A stretch of 64,000 bases of DNA, taken from contig JAZQJB010000144.1 of the NCBI GenBank assembly GCA_045541375.1, forward strand, positions 138,562 through 202,561, in the 5' to 3' direction. The notes below the pieces were generated by a model. That model saw only the letters and a list, made by a program, of their open reading frames with translations. It made no database searches and had not been told where the DNA came from. Of the stretch, positions 53,461-61,210 are shown piece after piece. Every line of letters begins with the position of its first letter. The first letter of the stretch is position 1. Position numbers and translations under genes: made by a program. Source of the stretch: CAG-390 sp045541375 (GTDB taxonomy: Bacteria; Bacillota; Clostridia; Oscillospirales; CAG-272).

Positions 53461-56160
53461 TTAGTTCTTCTTTGCCTTGGTAACACCGCGCTGAATGAGC
53501 TTGATGACCTCAACAACAGGAATTACAAGGATCGCAAGACCGATACCGATAAGGTATTCGACTATGCCAATGGTGCTGAAGCCAAAGAGGTTTGCGAGGA
53601 AAGGAACCTCGATTACGAGGGTGGTGAGAACAAATGCGAGAGCCATTGCGCCGAAGAGAAGCATATTCTTCGACTTAAGTGCAAAAATAGAACCTCTCTG
53701 CGAGCGCATATTAAGAGAATGGAAAATCTCTGCCATGGACATTGTAAGGAATGCCATAGTCATACCGTGTGCAGAGTGAACTCCGTTGATAACGACCTCG
53801 TTGTACCAATCGGCACCGAACTCAAAGTTTACGCCGATAAAATAAGCTGCGAGAGTGAGAACAGAAACCATCAGTCCCTGGTATACCATATCGAAACCAA
53901 GTCCATTCGAGAAGATACCTTCCTTGCTGGAACGGGGAGGCTGTGTCATAATGTCCTTTTCACCGGGCTCAACACCGAGCGCGAGCGCAGGGAAACAGTC
54001 GGTAATAAGGTTGATCCAAAGGAGGTGAGGTGCTTCAAGAATGGTGAAACCGATCATAGAAGCGGTAAAGATAGTGATAACTTCACTCATATTGGAGGAC
54101 AGGAGGAACTGAATAGCCTTACGGATATTGCTGTAGATCTTTCTTCCCTCTTCAACTGCAGCAACGATGGTTGCGAAGTTGTCGTCTGCGAGTACCATAT
54201 CAGCAACGTTCTTTGTAACGTCGGTACCGGTGATACCCATACCTACGCCGATGTCAGCACTCTTGATGGAAGGAGCGTCGTTTACTCCGTCACCGGTCAT
54301 GGCAGTAACGCAACCGTGCGCACGCCAAGCGTTTACGATACGAGTCTTATGCTCGGGCTGAACTCGTGCGTAAACAGAATACTTTTCAATGTCGCGAGCA
54401 AGCTCTTCGTCGCTGATCTCGTCAAGCATTGCACCTGTGATAGCAAGCTGACCTTCACCGAGAATACCAAGCTGGCGTGCAATAGCTGCTGCGGTATCTC
54501 TGTGGTCACCTGTGATCATAATAGGTCTGATACCTGCGCGGCGGCATTCCTCGATAGCAAGAGTAACCTCGGGACGGACGGGGTCGATCATACCAACAAG
54601 ACCAAGGAAGATGAGGTCGTTTTCGATCTCCATGTGCTCTTCGTATGATGTGGGAGCGGTGTCATAGGTCTTATAAGCTGCCGCAAGTACACGAAGTGCC
54701 TTATCAGCAAGCCCCTTGTTAGCAGCAGAAACTTCTGCTCGAATAGCGTCGGTGGGCTCAATTACTTTACCGTCGCGAAGAATATGAGTACATTTACTTA
54801 CAACGACGTCGGGCGCACCGGTAGTGTGCTGAATGAAGCCTCCTTCAACAGACTTATGAACGGTGGTCATCATCTTTCTGCCCGAATCAAAGGGGATCTC
54901 GCCAACTCTGGGTTCCTTTGCCTCGAGCTCATACTTGGGAAGACCAAGCTTTGCGGCATAGTCAACAACTGCGGTCTGAGTGGGATCACCAATGGAAACA
55001 AGCTCACCTTCGGGAAGCTTTGCATCGGTGCAAAGGCAGAAGGATACAGCAAGTTTTTCGCGGTCAGATCCGTAATCTTCAACTACAGTCATCTTGTTCT
55101 GAGTAAGTGTACCTGTCTTATCGGAACAAATAACCTGAGTACAGCCAAGAGTTTCAACAGCTGTCAGCTTACGGATAACGGCATTTCTCTTGGACATCTT
55201 TGTCACGCCCATAGAAAGAACGATAGTAACGACAGCGGCAAGACCCTCGGGGATAGCCGCAACAGCAAGGCTGATAGCGGTCATAAAGGAAGGAAGAATA
55301 TCATCCTTGAATGCAAAGCCGTCGCCAATACCACGGATAACACCAACACCGAAAATTACCGCACTGATTGCAATAACGAGAATGGTAAGGACCTTGGAAA
55401 GCTGGTTAAGCTTGATCTGAAGAGGTGTGTCGCCTTCTTTAGCGGCAGCAAGCGCACCTGCGATGTTACCCATTTCGGTATTCATACCGGTAGCAACTAC
55501 AACAACAGTACCACGTCCGTAAACGATAGTAGAGCCCATATAGACCATATTTTTGCGGTCGCCGAGAGAAACGTCGTTGCCCTCCTTGGGAGCAATTACG
55601 TCGCTGGTCTTGATAACAGGAACGGATTCACCTGTCAGCGCTGCTTCTTCTGCTTTCATAGAGAAGCAATCAATGATACGGCAGTCTGCGGGAACGGCAT
55701 CACCTGCTTCGAGAACAACAATGTCGCCGGGAACGAGCTCTTCACTCTTTACAACGATCTGATGGCCGTCACGAATAACCTTGCTTGTAGCCGCAGCCAT
55801 TTCCTGCAATGCTTCGATAGCCTTCTCTGCCTTGCTTTCCTGATAAACGCCGAGAATAGCGTTGATAAGAACAACGACAAGGATAATACAAGCGTCTGTC
55901 GGAAAGAACGAATGACCAAGATCAACAGCTTCAATATATTCTGTTATAGAAGAAATAACAGCGGCGACCAGAAGGATGATAATCATAGGATCTGCAAGTT
56001 CCTTAAGGAACTTTACAAATATAGATTCCTTTTTACCTTCAGCCAGCTTATTGGGGCCGTGCTTCTGCAGTCTTTCAGCTGCCTCGGAGGAGCTAAGACC
56101 TTCGGGGCGTGTGTTTTGTTCAGCCATTACCTGGCTGACTTCGGAAAGATACTCTTTCAT
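53461..56160 (-). CDS. P-type cation-translocating ATPase (Ca2+ or Mn2+ type, P2A)
   Basis: 899 aa from the ATG at 56160, with AAGGAG 9 bases upstream. A cation-ATPase N-terminus is followed by the phosphorylation motif CSDKTGTLTQNK, the actuator TGESVPV, MITGDHRDTA and the hinge TGDGVNDAPSIK. The transport motifs IPEGLAAVV (M4) and NLITDCFPALALG (M6) fit SERCA-like pumps. It lies 70 bases after mntP, which has a manganese riboswitch, so manganese export is a plausible job, as shown for related P-type pumps under yybP-ykoY control. Ca2+ efflux remains the default alternative. Confidence 0.9.
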   Translation of the reverse strand: MKEYLSEVSQVMAEQNTRPEGLSSSEAAERLQKHGPNKLAEGKKESIFVKFLKELADPMIIILLVAAVISSITEYIEAVDLGHSFFPTDACIILVVVLINAILGVYQESKAEKAIEALQEMAAATSKVIRDGHQIVVKSEELVPGDIVVLEAGDAVPADCRIIDCFSMKAEEAALTGESVPVIKTSDVIAPKEGNDVSLGDRKNMVYMGSTIVYGRGTVVVVATGMNTEMGNIAGALAAAKEGDTPLQIKLNQLSKVLTILVIAISAVIFGVGVIRGIGDGFAFKDDILPSFMTAISLAVAAIPEGLAAVVTIVLSMGVTKMSKRNAVIRKLTAVETLGCTQVICSDKTGTLTQNKMTVVEDYGSDREKLAVSFCLCTDAKLPEGELVSIGDPTQTAVVDYAAKLGLPKYELEAKEPRVGEIPFDSGRKMMTTVHKSVEGGFIQHTTGAPDVVVSKCTHILRDGKVIEPTDAIRAEVSAANKGLADKALRVLAAAYKTYDTAPTSYEEHMEIENDLIFLGLVGMIDPVRPEVTLAIEECRRAGIRPIMITGDHRDTAAAIARQLGILGEGQLAITGAMLDEISDEELARDIEKYSVYARVQPEHKTRIVNAWRAHGCVTAMTGDGVNDAPSIKSADIGVGMGITGTDVTKNVADMVLADDNFATIVAAVEEGRKIYSNIRKAIQFLLSSNMSEVITIFTASMIGFTILEAPHLLWINLITDCFPALALGVEPGEKDIMTQPPRSSKEGIFSNGLGFDMVYQGLMVSVLTLAAYFIGVNFEFGADWYNEVVINGVHSAHGMTMAFLTMSMAEIFHSLNMRSQRGSIFALKSKNMLLFGAMALAFVLTTLVIEVPFLANLFGFSTIGIVEYLIGIGLAILVIPVVEVIKLIQRGVTKAKKN

Positions 56161-56206
56161 CAAATACAACTCCTTATGTATTTTTCTTTTATAATTTTGC
56201 TCTATT

Positions 56207-56225
56207 AAAACGCGTATTATACGCG
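56207..56225 (-). terminator. Weak hairpin between mntP and the cation ATPase
   Basis: On the minus strand CGCGTA and TACGCG flank a 3-base loop, followed by TTTT. With only six base pairs it could cause partial termination or attenuation, leaving the ATPase expressed at a lower level. No strong separate promoter for the ATPase is visible in this 70-base gap. Confidence 0.4.
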
Positions 56226-56230
56226 GAATG

Positions 56231-56836
56231 TTAAATTACGTTCAAGCCTTCAAGCAGGAACTTTATAGCAAGCAGAATAAGGATGCATCCGCCTGCAAGT
56301 TCGGCGGTCTTTTTGAAACGTTTACCGAAAAGATTACCTATCTTTACTCCGATAGCGGAAAGAATACAGGTAATAACGCCGATCGCGGTTACTGTCAGGA
56401 AAATGTTGATCTCACCGCTTGCGGCTTCATCAAGTGCAAGTGCTACACCGACAGCGAGAGCATCTATACTTGTTGCGATAGCCATAGGAATCATGGTCTT
56501 TGCCTTGAAGCAAGCAGAACATTCTTCGTCCTCGTCCTTGGAAAGTGCTTCTTTGATCATATTTCCGCCAATGATCGCAAGCAGAACGAATGCAATGATT
56601 GCACACACCGTGCTTACTATCGAATCATCGAATTTGGAAGCGGCAAAGGATGTTGCGATTCTACCGATCCAATATCCTATGAGCGGCATAAAAGCCTGAA
56701 AGCTACCAAAGTAGATTCCGCAGATAAGCGCGTGCTTGGGCTTCATCTGAATGACTGATAAGCCCTTGCAAACAGATACCGCAAACGCATCCGCTGCAAG
56801 TCCGACAGAGAGAAGAATGATCTCTAGAAATTCCAA
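56231..56836 (-). CDS. mntP: Manganese efflux pump MntP
   Basis: 201 aa with six membrane helices. VGLAADAFAVSVCKGL carries the conserved Asp of the transport site, and SIDALAVGVALAL the second. The start is TTG at 56836, since no ATG precedes the first helix. The only SD-like sequence, GGGGGC, lies 9 bases upstream, inside the 3' arm of the riboswitch terminator. It lies under a yybP-ykoY leader and ends 70 bases before the P-type ATPase gene. Confidence 0.93.
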   Translation of the reverse strand: MEFLEIILLSVGLAADAFAVSVCKGLSVIQMKPKHALICGIYFGSFQAFMPLIGYWIGRIATSFAASKFDDSIVSTVCAIIAFVLLAIIGGNMIKEALSKDEDEECSACFKAKTMIPMAIATSIDALAVGVALALDEAASGEINIFLTVTAIGVITCILSAIGVKIGNLFGKRFKKTAELAGGCILILLAIKFLLEGLNVI

Positions 56837-56877
56837 AAGAAAAAAGCCCCCGTTTCATGTTTTTTGAAATCGGCGGC
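56837..56877 (-). terminator. Expression-platform terminator of the manganese riboswitch
   Basis: On the minus strand GCCGCCGATTTC and GAAACGGGGGC pair imperfectly, followed by TTTTTT directly before the TTG start. Because the hairpin arm also contains the apparent SD, this element could act on both transcription and translation. Confidence 0.65.
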
Positions 56878-56902
56878 AAATATAATGACCCATCTGCCGC
56901 GC

Positions 56903-57012
56903 AGATAAGTCTTGTCAATAAAGCTAAGCTTCACTGGTCAAGCCACGGATCACTCCGAGCATGTTGACTTGACCACATTCTGTGCGAATGTCGACTACTC
57001 CCTTACTTGGAA
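56903..57012 (-). promoter_or_regulatory. yybP-ykoY manganese riboswitch upstream of mntP
   Basis: On the minus strand the conserved segments appear in order. AAGGGAGTAG (around 57005) is followed by GTCAACATGCTCG and CCGTGGCTTGAC. Next come TTAGCTTTATTGACAAGACTTATC-like bases (56904-56930) with GCGGCAGATGG nearby. These match the Mn2+-binding yybP-ykoY class, whose best-known controlled gene is mntP. Mn2+ binding would favour expression of the exporter. The class assignment rests on conserved primary-sequence blocks; the fold was not computed. Confidence 0.88.
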
Positions 57013-57013
57013 A

Positions 57014-57042
57014 ATTATATCATAAACTGTTCTAAAAATCAA
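57014..57042 (-). promoter_or_regulatory. Promoter of the mntP riboswitch transcript
   Basis: Minus-strand TTGATT (57042-57037), 17-base spacer, TATAAT (57019-57014), placing the RNA start just before the riboswitch. Confidence 0.8.
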
Positions 57043-57114
57043 GAGTTTTTTGCCAAATCATTCGATTTTACAATTTGTTCATACACAAATTTTAAGTATA
57101 GATAAAAAAAGCTA

Positions 57115-57143
57115 TGTACATTTTTGTCTTATTATGATATAAT
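57115..57143 (+). promoter_or_regulatory. Probable promoter of the SLOG-rhamnosidase pair
   Basis: TATAAT (57138-57143) with TGTACA (57115-57120) 17 bases upstream. The -35 box deviates from consensus. The rest of 57043-57170 shows nothing else recognisable. Confidence 0.6.
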
Positions 57144-57170
57144 TACATAAAACAGCTTCGGAGGATAAAT

Positions 57171-57683
57171 ATGGAGCTTAACAAAAAAATTGCTTCAGTA
57201 TGTTTTACCGGTCACAGAGAACTTACAAATACGGAAATACATATAATCTCCCACCGGTTAACGTTCCTACTAAAAAGACTCATTCTTGAACACGAACTAA
57301 CTAACTGCTTTGCCGGAGGGGCTGTTGGATTTGATACAGTCGCAGCTAAAAATGTTTTGTCATTAAAGGATGATTACCCGGCGCTCAAACTCCATCTGAT
57401 CCTTCCCTGCCAAGGTCAAGAAAAGTCGTGGAACGTTCTTCAAAAGCAAGAATATGAAATAATCAAAGAACGTGCTGACACTGTGAGAGTGCTCGCTCCG
57501 TTCTTCTACAACGGTTGTATGCAAGCCCGAAACCGTGAGCTATTGCGTAACACAGATCTTTGCATAGCATATTTACGCAAAGGAACAAAAAACGGAGGCA
57601 GTCTGAATACGGTTTTGCAAGCGGCAAAACTCGGTATTCCCGTGATAAATATAGCAGATTTTGAAAGTGAGGATATATTATGA
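57171..57683 (+). CDS. SLOG/DUF1273 (YpsA-like) nucleotide-binding-fold protein
   Basis: 170 aa. The N-terminal VCFTGHRELT, the segment FAGGAVGFDTVAAKNVL and the C-terminal GSLNTVLQAAKLGIPVINI fit the DUF1273/SLOG superfamily, which binds nucleotide-like ligands. Strong GGAGG site. It overlaps the rhamnosidase-like gene by 4 bases (ATGA). Function unknown; SLOG proteins appear in nucleotide-signalling and phage-defence contexts, which are not visible here. Confidence 0.82.
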   Translation: MELNKKIASVCFTGHRELTNTEIHIISHRLTFLLKRLILEHELTNCFAGGAVGFDTVAAKNVLSLKDDYPALKLHLILPCQGQEKSWNVLQKQEYEIIKERADTVRVLAPFFYNGCMQARNRELLRNTDLCIAYLRKGTKNGGSLNTVLQAAKLGIPVINIADFESEDIL

Positions 57684-59713
57684 AATTTCCAAGCTATATG
57701 ATGCCGATTTGGTTAAATAACGATAACAAACAAGATGAATATGCGGATTTCTTTCCGCGGGTAGACTTTAAGGATGAAAAAGTATATACGCTTCGCATCG
57801 TTTGCGACACCGACAGAGCTGTATACCTTGATGATAAACTCATCTCGTTCGGTCAATATGCAGATTACCCCGAAACACCAGTCTACGAAGATGTAATTCT
57901 CCCTGCTACAAAGGACAGCAAATTGAAGATTACTGTCTGGCATTCGGGAATCAATTCACAAACGCACGTTGCAACCGAAGCTTATGTTGCATTTTGTATA
58001 TATGCGGGTGAAAACATCATTTATTCTTCGTCTTCGGAAACACTTTGCAGACCGACACCCGAATACGTTCCGCATCTTTGCAAGATTATCACCGGACAAA
58101 TGGGAGCAGGATTTGCTTTGAATGGCAGAGCCGAACCCGCGGAACTTAAAAAAGCGGTAGTCAAGGATATTGAGATCAAGTCTTTGAGAAAAAGAAAAAC
58201 GAAACCGCTATATCTTGATAAAGCTATTGAAGGAACAGTCGTTGAACAAGGCTATTGTAAGTTTATCGGCGGTGATGACAGCGCGGCTATAATGTCAAAA
58301 TCCTCTGCGATAGATAATATCAGCCAGGCAGACGGGAAATACTACCTTTTCGATCTCGGTAGAGAAAACGTCGGTTTCCCTGAAATATCCTTCAACGCCG
58401 AAAGCGAATGCGAAGTATTTATCGGTTGGGGCGAGCATATCGTTGACGGAAAGTGCCGTGCTGCAATCCATTCAAGAAGGTTCACAACAGAGATTCTTGC
58501 CAAAGAAGGATCAAACCACTATTTCCCTGTTCTTCGCAGATTCGGTCTGAGATACCTGCAAATATACTTCACTTCGCCGAATGTAAAAGATGTATCATTA
58601 AATTTTCATCCGACGCTTCTTCCTGTCGAGATCAAAGATTTAGGATTTCACGGCGAGAAAGCCGAATTACGCAAGAGAATAAGAGATACCGCAATACATA
58701 CTTTGAGATGTTGTATGCACGAGCATTACGAAGATTGTCCTTGGCGCGAACAAGCACTTTACACACTTGATTCAAGAAATCAGATGCTTGCCGGATATGA
58801 AGTTTTCAAGGATAAGAATGCGGACTTTGTAAGAGCTAATCTTGATCTCATTTCAAGAGGTGTACGAAAAGACGGTATCCTCGCTCTTTGCTATCCGGCG
58901 GGACTTGATTATCCTATTCCCTTCTATACTCTTGCATATCTGATGCAGATGGACGAGTACATTGCAAACATGGGAGACGTTTCTCTTGCAGAAGAAAAAT
59001 TTGATATTCTCGTTCAGCTTCTTGACGTTTTCTATGCAAGATCGGGAGAAAATGGACTCGCAAAGCGCTTCCCCGACGCGGAGGGATATTGGAACTTTTA
59101 CGAATGGTCAAAATATCTTTCGGGATCTCCAAAATTCAAAGATCTTGCAAAAGACGATCAGCCTTTTGAAGCCAATCTCAGCGCAGCTCTTTCACTTGCT
59201 TCACGTTCTATGTCCAATATCTGTTTGGCACTTGGTAAAACAACTGCATCTATATTCTACGCAAACAAATCCGACCAAATTTCAAAAGCGATTGCAGAGA
59301 CTTTCTTTAATCCCGAAATTGGTTTGTTCTTCGATTTTACAAACAGAACCGATATTCAGCCAAGTGCCTTAACTCAGGCAATGTGCGTCCTTTGCGGTGC
59401 GTCTGACGGTCTTAATCAAGATAATATCGCTTCGGCAATATCAAATAACGGCGGCACTTTCGGAGACATCGAGGTCATCCCCGCTACATTGAGTATGGCG
59501 TGCTTCAGATACGATGCACTTCTTAAGATAGACAAAGAACGTTATAAAGATACGATACTTGACGAGATAGATCGTGACTGCGGCTATATGCTCGAATGCG
59601 GTGCGACAACATTCTGGGAGACTCTAAAGGGAGAAGCTGACTTTGGCGGCGCAGGTTCGCTTTGCCACGGTTGGAGTGCAATGGCGGCTTATTATTATTC
59701 AAAATTATTATAA
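57680..59713 (+). CDS. Alpha-L-rhamnosidase-like glycoside hydrolase (GH78 fold)
   Basis: 677 aa without a signal peptide. Beta-sandwich domains occupy about 1-330 and an (alpha/alpha)6 barrel about 340-660. The catalytic-domain motifs EDCPWREQALY, FYEWSKYLSG, GATTFWETLKG and SLCHGWSAM match GH78-type alpha-L-rhamnosidases, with acidic residues in place. Cytoplasmic location suggests imported rhamnosides. The rhaA start only 4.2 kb downstream supports L-rhamnose use. Other alpha-L-rhamnosidase-like specificities cannot be excluded. Confidence 0.85.
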   Translation: MKFPSYMMPIWLNNDNKQDEYADFFPRVDFKDEKVYTLRIVCDTDRAVYLDDKLISFGQYADYPETPVYEDVILPATKDSKLKITVWHSGINSQTHVATEAYVAFCIYAGENIIYSSSSETLCRPTPEYVPHLCKIITGQMGAGFALNGRAEPAELKKAVVKDIEIKSLRKRKTKPLYLDKAIEGTVVEQGYCKFIGGDDSAAIMSKSSAIDNISQADGKYYLFDLGRENVGFPEISFNAESECEVFIGWGEHIVDGKCRAAIHSRRFTTEILAKEGSNHYFPVLRRFGLRYLQIYFTSPNVKDVSLNFHPTLLPVEIKDLGFHGEKAELRKRIRDTAIHTLRCCMHEHYEDCPWREQALYTLDSRNQMLAGYEVFKDKNADFVRANLDLISRGVRKDGILALCYPAGLDYPIPFYTLAYLMQMDEYIANMGDVSLAEEKFDILVQLLDVFYARSGENGLAKRFPDAEGYWNFYEWSKYLSGSPKFKDLAKDDQPFEANLSAALSLASRSMSNICLALGKTTASIFYANKSDQISKAIAETFFNPEIGLFFDFTNRTDIQPSALTQAMCVLCGASDGLNQDNIASAISNNGGTFGDIEVIPATLSMACFRYDALLKIDKERYKDTILDEIDRDCGYMLECGATTFWETLKGEADFGGAGSLCHGWSAMAAYYYSKLL

Positions 59714-59718
59714 TACTC

Positions 59719-59756
59719 AAGGGGATACCTCGTTTTCAAGCGAAGTATCCCCTTAT
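59719..59756. terminator. Bidirectional terminator between rhamnosidase and pncB
   Basis: AAGGGGATACCTCG pairs with CGAAGTATCCCCTT (59741-59754), 13 bp with one mismatch, between the convergent genes. Confidence 0.8.
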
Positions 59757-59758
59757 AC

Positions 59759-61210
59759 TTATTTATTTCTCATATTTCTGAGAAGAGTGTCTTTAATATT
59801 CCAAAGCGATTCAGAGAGGTCAACATAATAGTTATGGGGATTCTCCCAACGCAGAACCTCTTTCCACATCGACTCAAGCTGCGCCGCGCAAAGTCTGCGG
59901 GATTCCTCAATGTCGGGTACCGAATATACCTGACGGCCCTTATCGAAAATATGCTGCTGAAGCGGTACTGCCGTAACGTTTTCAAGCGTTTTGCGTTTCC
60001 ATGTGTAGTGAGGGTCAAATATCTCTATTGGTTTGCTATCGTCAATCTCCTCATCATGCACGCAGATAAGATCTGCTTCCGCCTTGCCGTTTTCGTTATT
60101 ATAGAGTCTATAGAGTTTTTTGAAATGCGGAGTTGTGATCTTCTGGGGATTTTCACTGATCTTGATCTTCGGTGTAACTGTTCCGTCTTCCTCTTCGACA
60201 GCAACGAGTTTATACACACCGCCGAAAACAGGACAGCTCTTGGCCGTGATGAGTCTCTCGCCAATACCGAAAGCGTCAACACAAGCTCCCTGACGGATAA
60301 TATCGCGGATAATATGCTCGTCAAGAGAATTCGAAACAACTATCTTGCAGTAATCAAAACCTGCGTCATCAAGCATCTTTCTTGCACGAGTTGTGAGATA
60401 AGTTATATCACCCGAATCAAGTCTGATTGCACATTTTTTGATGCCCTTGGGAAGAAGAACTTCTCTGAACGCCTTGATCGCATTGGGAATACCCGATTCA
60501 AGCACATTATAAGTGTCAACAAGAAGAGTTACATTTTCGGGGTAGATCTCGCAATATGTTTTGAAAGCAGTATACTCATCCGGGAACATCTGTACCCAGG
60601 AATGAGCCATTGTTCCGGTCGCTGGAACATTATAATACTCATCAGAGATTGTGCAAGCCGTCGCACCCACTCCGCCGATATATGCTGCTCTCGCGCCGAG
60701 AATAGCGGCATCCGCTCCTTGTGCACGTCTTGAGCCAAACTCCGAGATCGGTCTTCCTTCAGCGGCACGAACCATTCGTGATGCTTTAGTGGCGATACAA
60801 GACTGATGATTAAATTGCATAAGAATATAAGTTTCGATAAACTGCGCTTGGGGTGCTTTTGCTCGTACAGTAATAACAGGCTCGTTGGGGAAAATAACCG
60901 TTCCTTCGGGTACAGCCCAAATATCTCCATCGAATTTGAAATCTTTGAGATAAGACAGAAAGCTTTCATCGAACAGGTTCTTTGAACGCAAAAATTCTAT
61001 ATCATCATCCGTGAAATTAAGATTATTAATATAGTTTATAATCTGCTCAAGTCCTGCTGCAATGGCATATCCCCCTCCATCAGGATTCGAGCGGTAAAAT
61101 ACATCGAAATATGTGTATTTATCTCCATAGCCACACTTTAGATAGCCATTTGCCATAGTGAGCTCATAAAAATCGCAGAGCATAGTCAAGTTTCTTTCAA
61201 TATCTTTCAT
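59759..61210 (-). CDS. pncB: Nicotinate phosphoribosyltransferase
   Basis: 483 aa. DFYELTMANGYLKCG at the N-terminus, SEFGSRRAQGADAA, TMAHSWVQMF and LDSGDITYL are the PncB motifs. The enzyme converts nicotinate and PRPP to NaMN in the NAD salvage pathway, using ATP hydrolysis. It overlaps the upstream secreted-protein gene by 4 bases (ATGA), an unusual partner for a salvage enzyme. Confidence 0.95.
   Translation of the reverse strand: MKDIERNLTMLCDFYELTMANGYLKCGYGDKYTYFDVFYRSNPDGGGYAIAAGLEQIINYINNLNFTDDDIEFLRSKNLFDESFLSYLKDFKFDGDIWAVPEGTVIFPNEPVITVRAKAPQAQFIETYILMQFNHQSCIATKASRMVRAAEGRPISEFGSRRAQGADAAILGARAAYIGGVGATACTISDEYYNVPATGTMAHSWVQMFPDEYTAFKTYCEIYPENVTLLVDTYNVLESGIPNAIKAFREVLLPKGIKKCAIRLDSGDITYLTTRARKMLDDAGFDYCKIVVSNSLDEHIIRDIIRQGACVDAFGIGERLITAKSCPVFGGVYKLVAVEEEDGTVTPKIKISENPQKITTPHFKKLYRLYNNENGKAEADLICVHDEEIDDSKPIEIFDPHYTWKRKTLENVTAVPLQQHIFDKGRQVYSVPDIEESRRLCAAQLESMWKEVLRWENPHNYYVDLSESLWNIKDTLLRNMRNK

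Noticed and set aside
53449..56208. Two very long plus-strand open frames (399 and 474 codons) opposite the P-type ATPase
   Set aside because: They are antisense shadows of a highly conserved ATPase; their translations are Cys/Asn/His-rich, without domains, and have no ribosome sites.
56228..56758. 176-codon plus-strand frame opposite mntP
   Set aside because: Antisense shadow, Cys- and His-rich, no domain.
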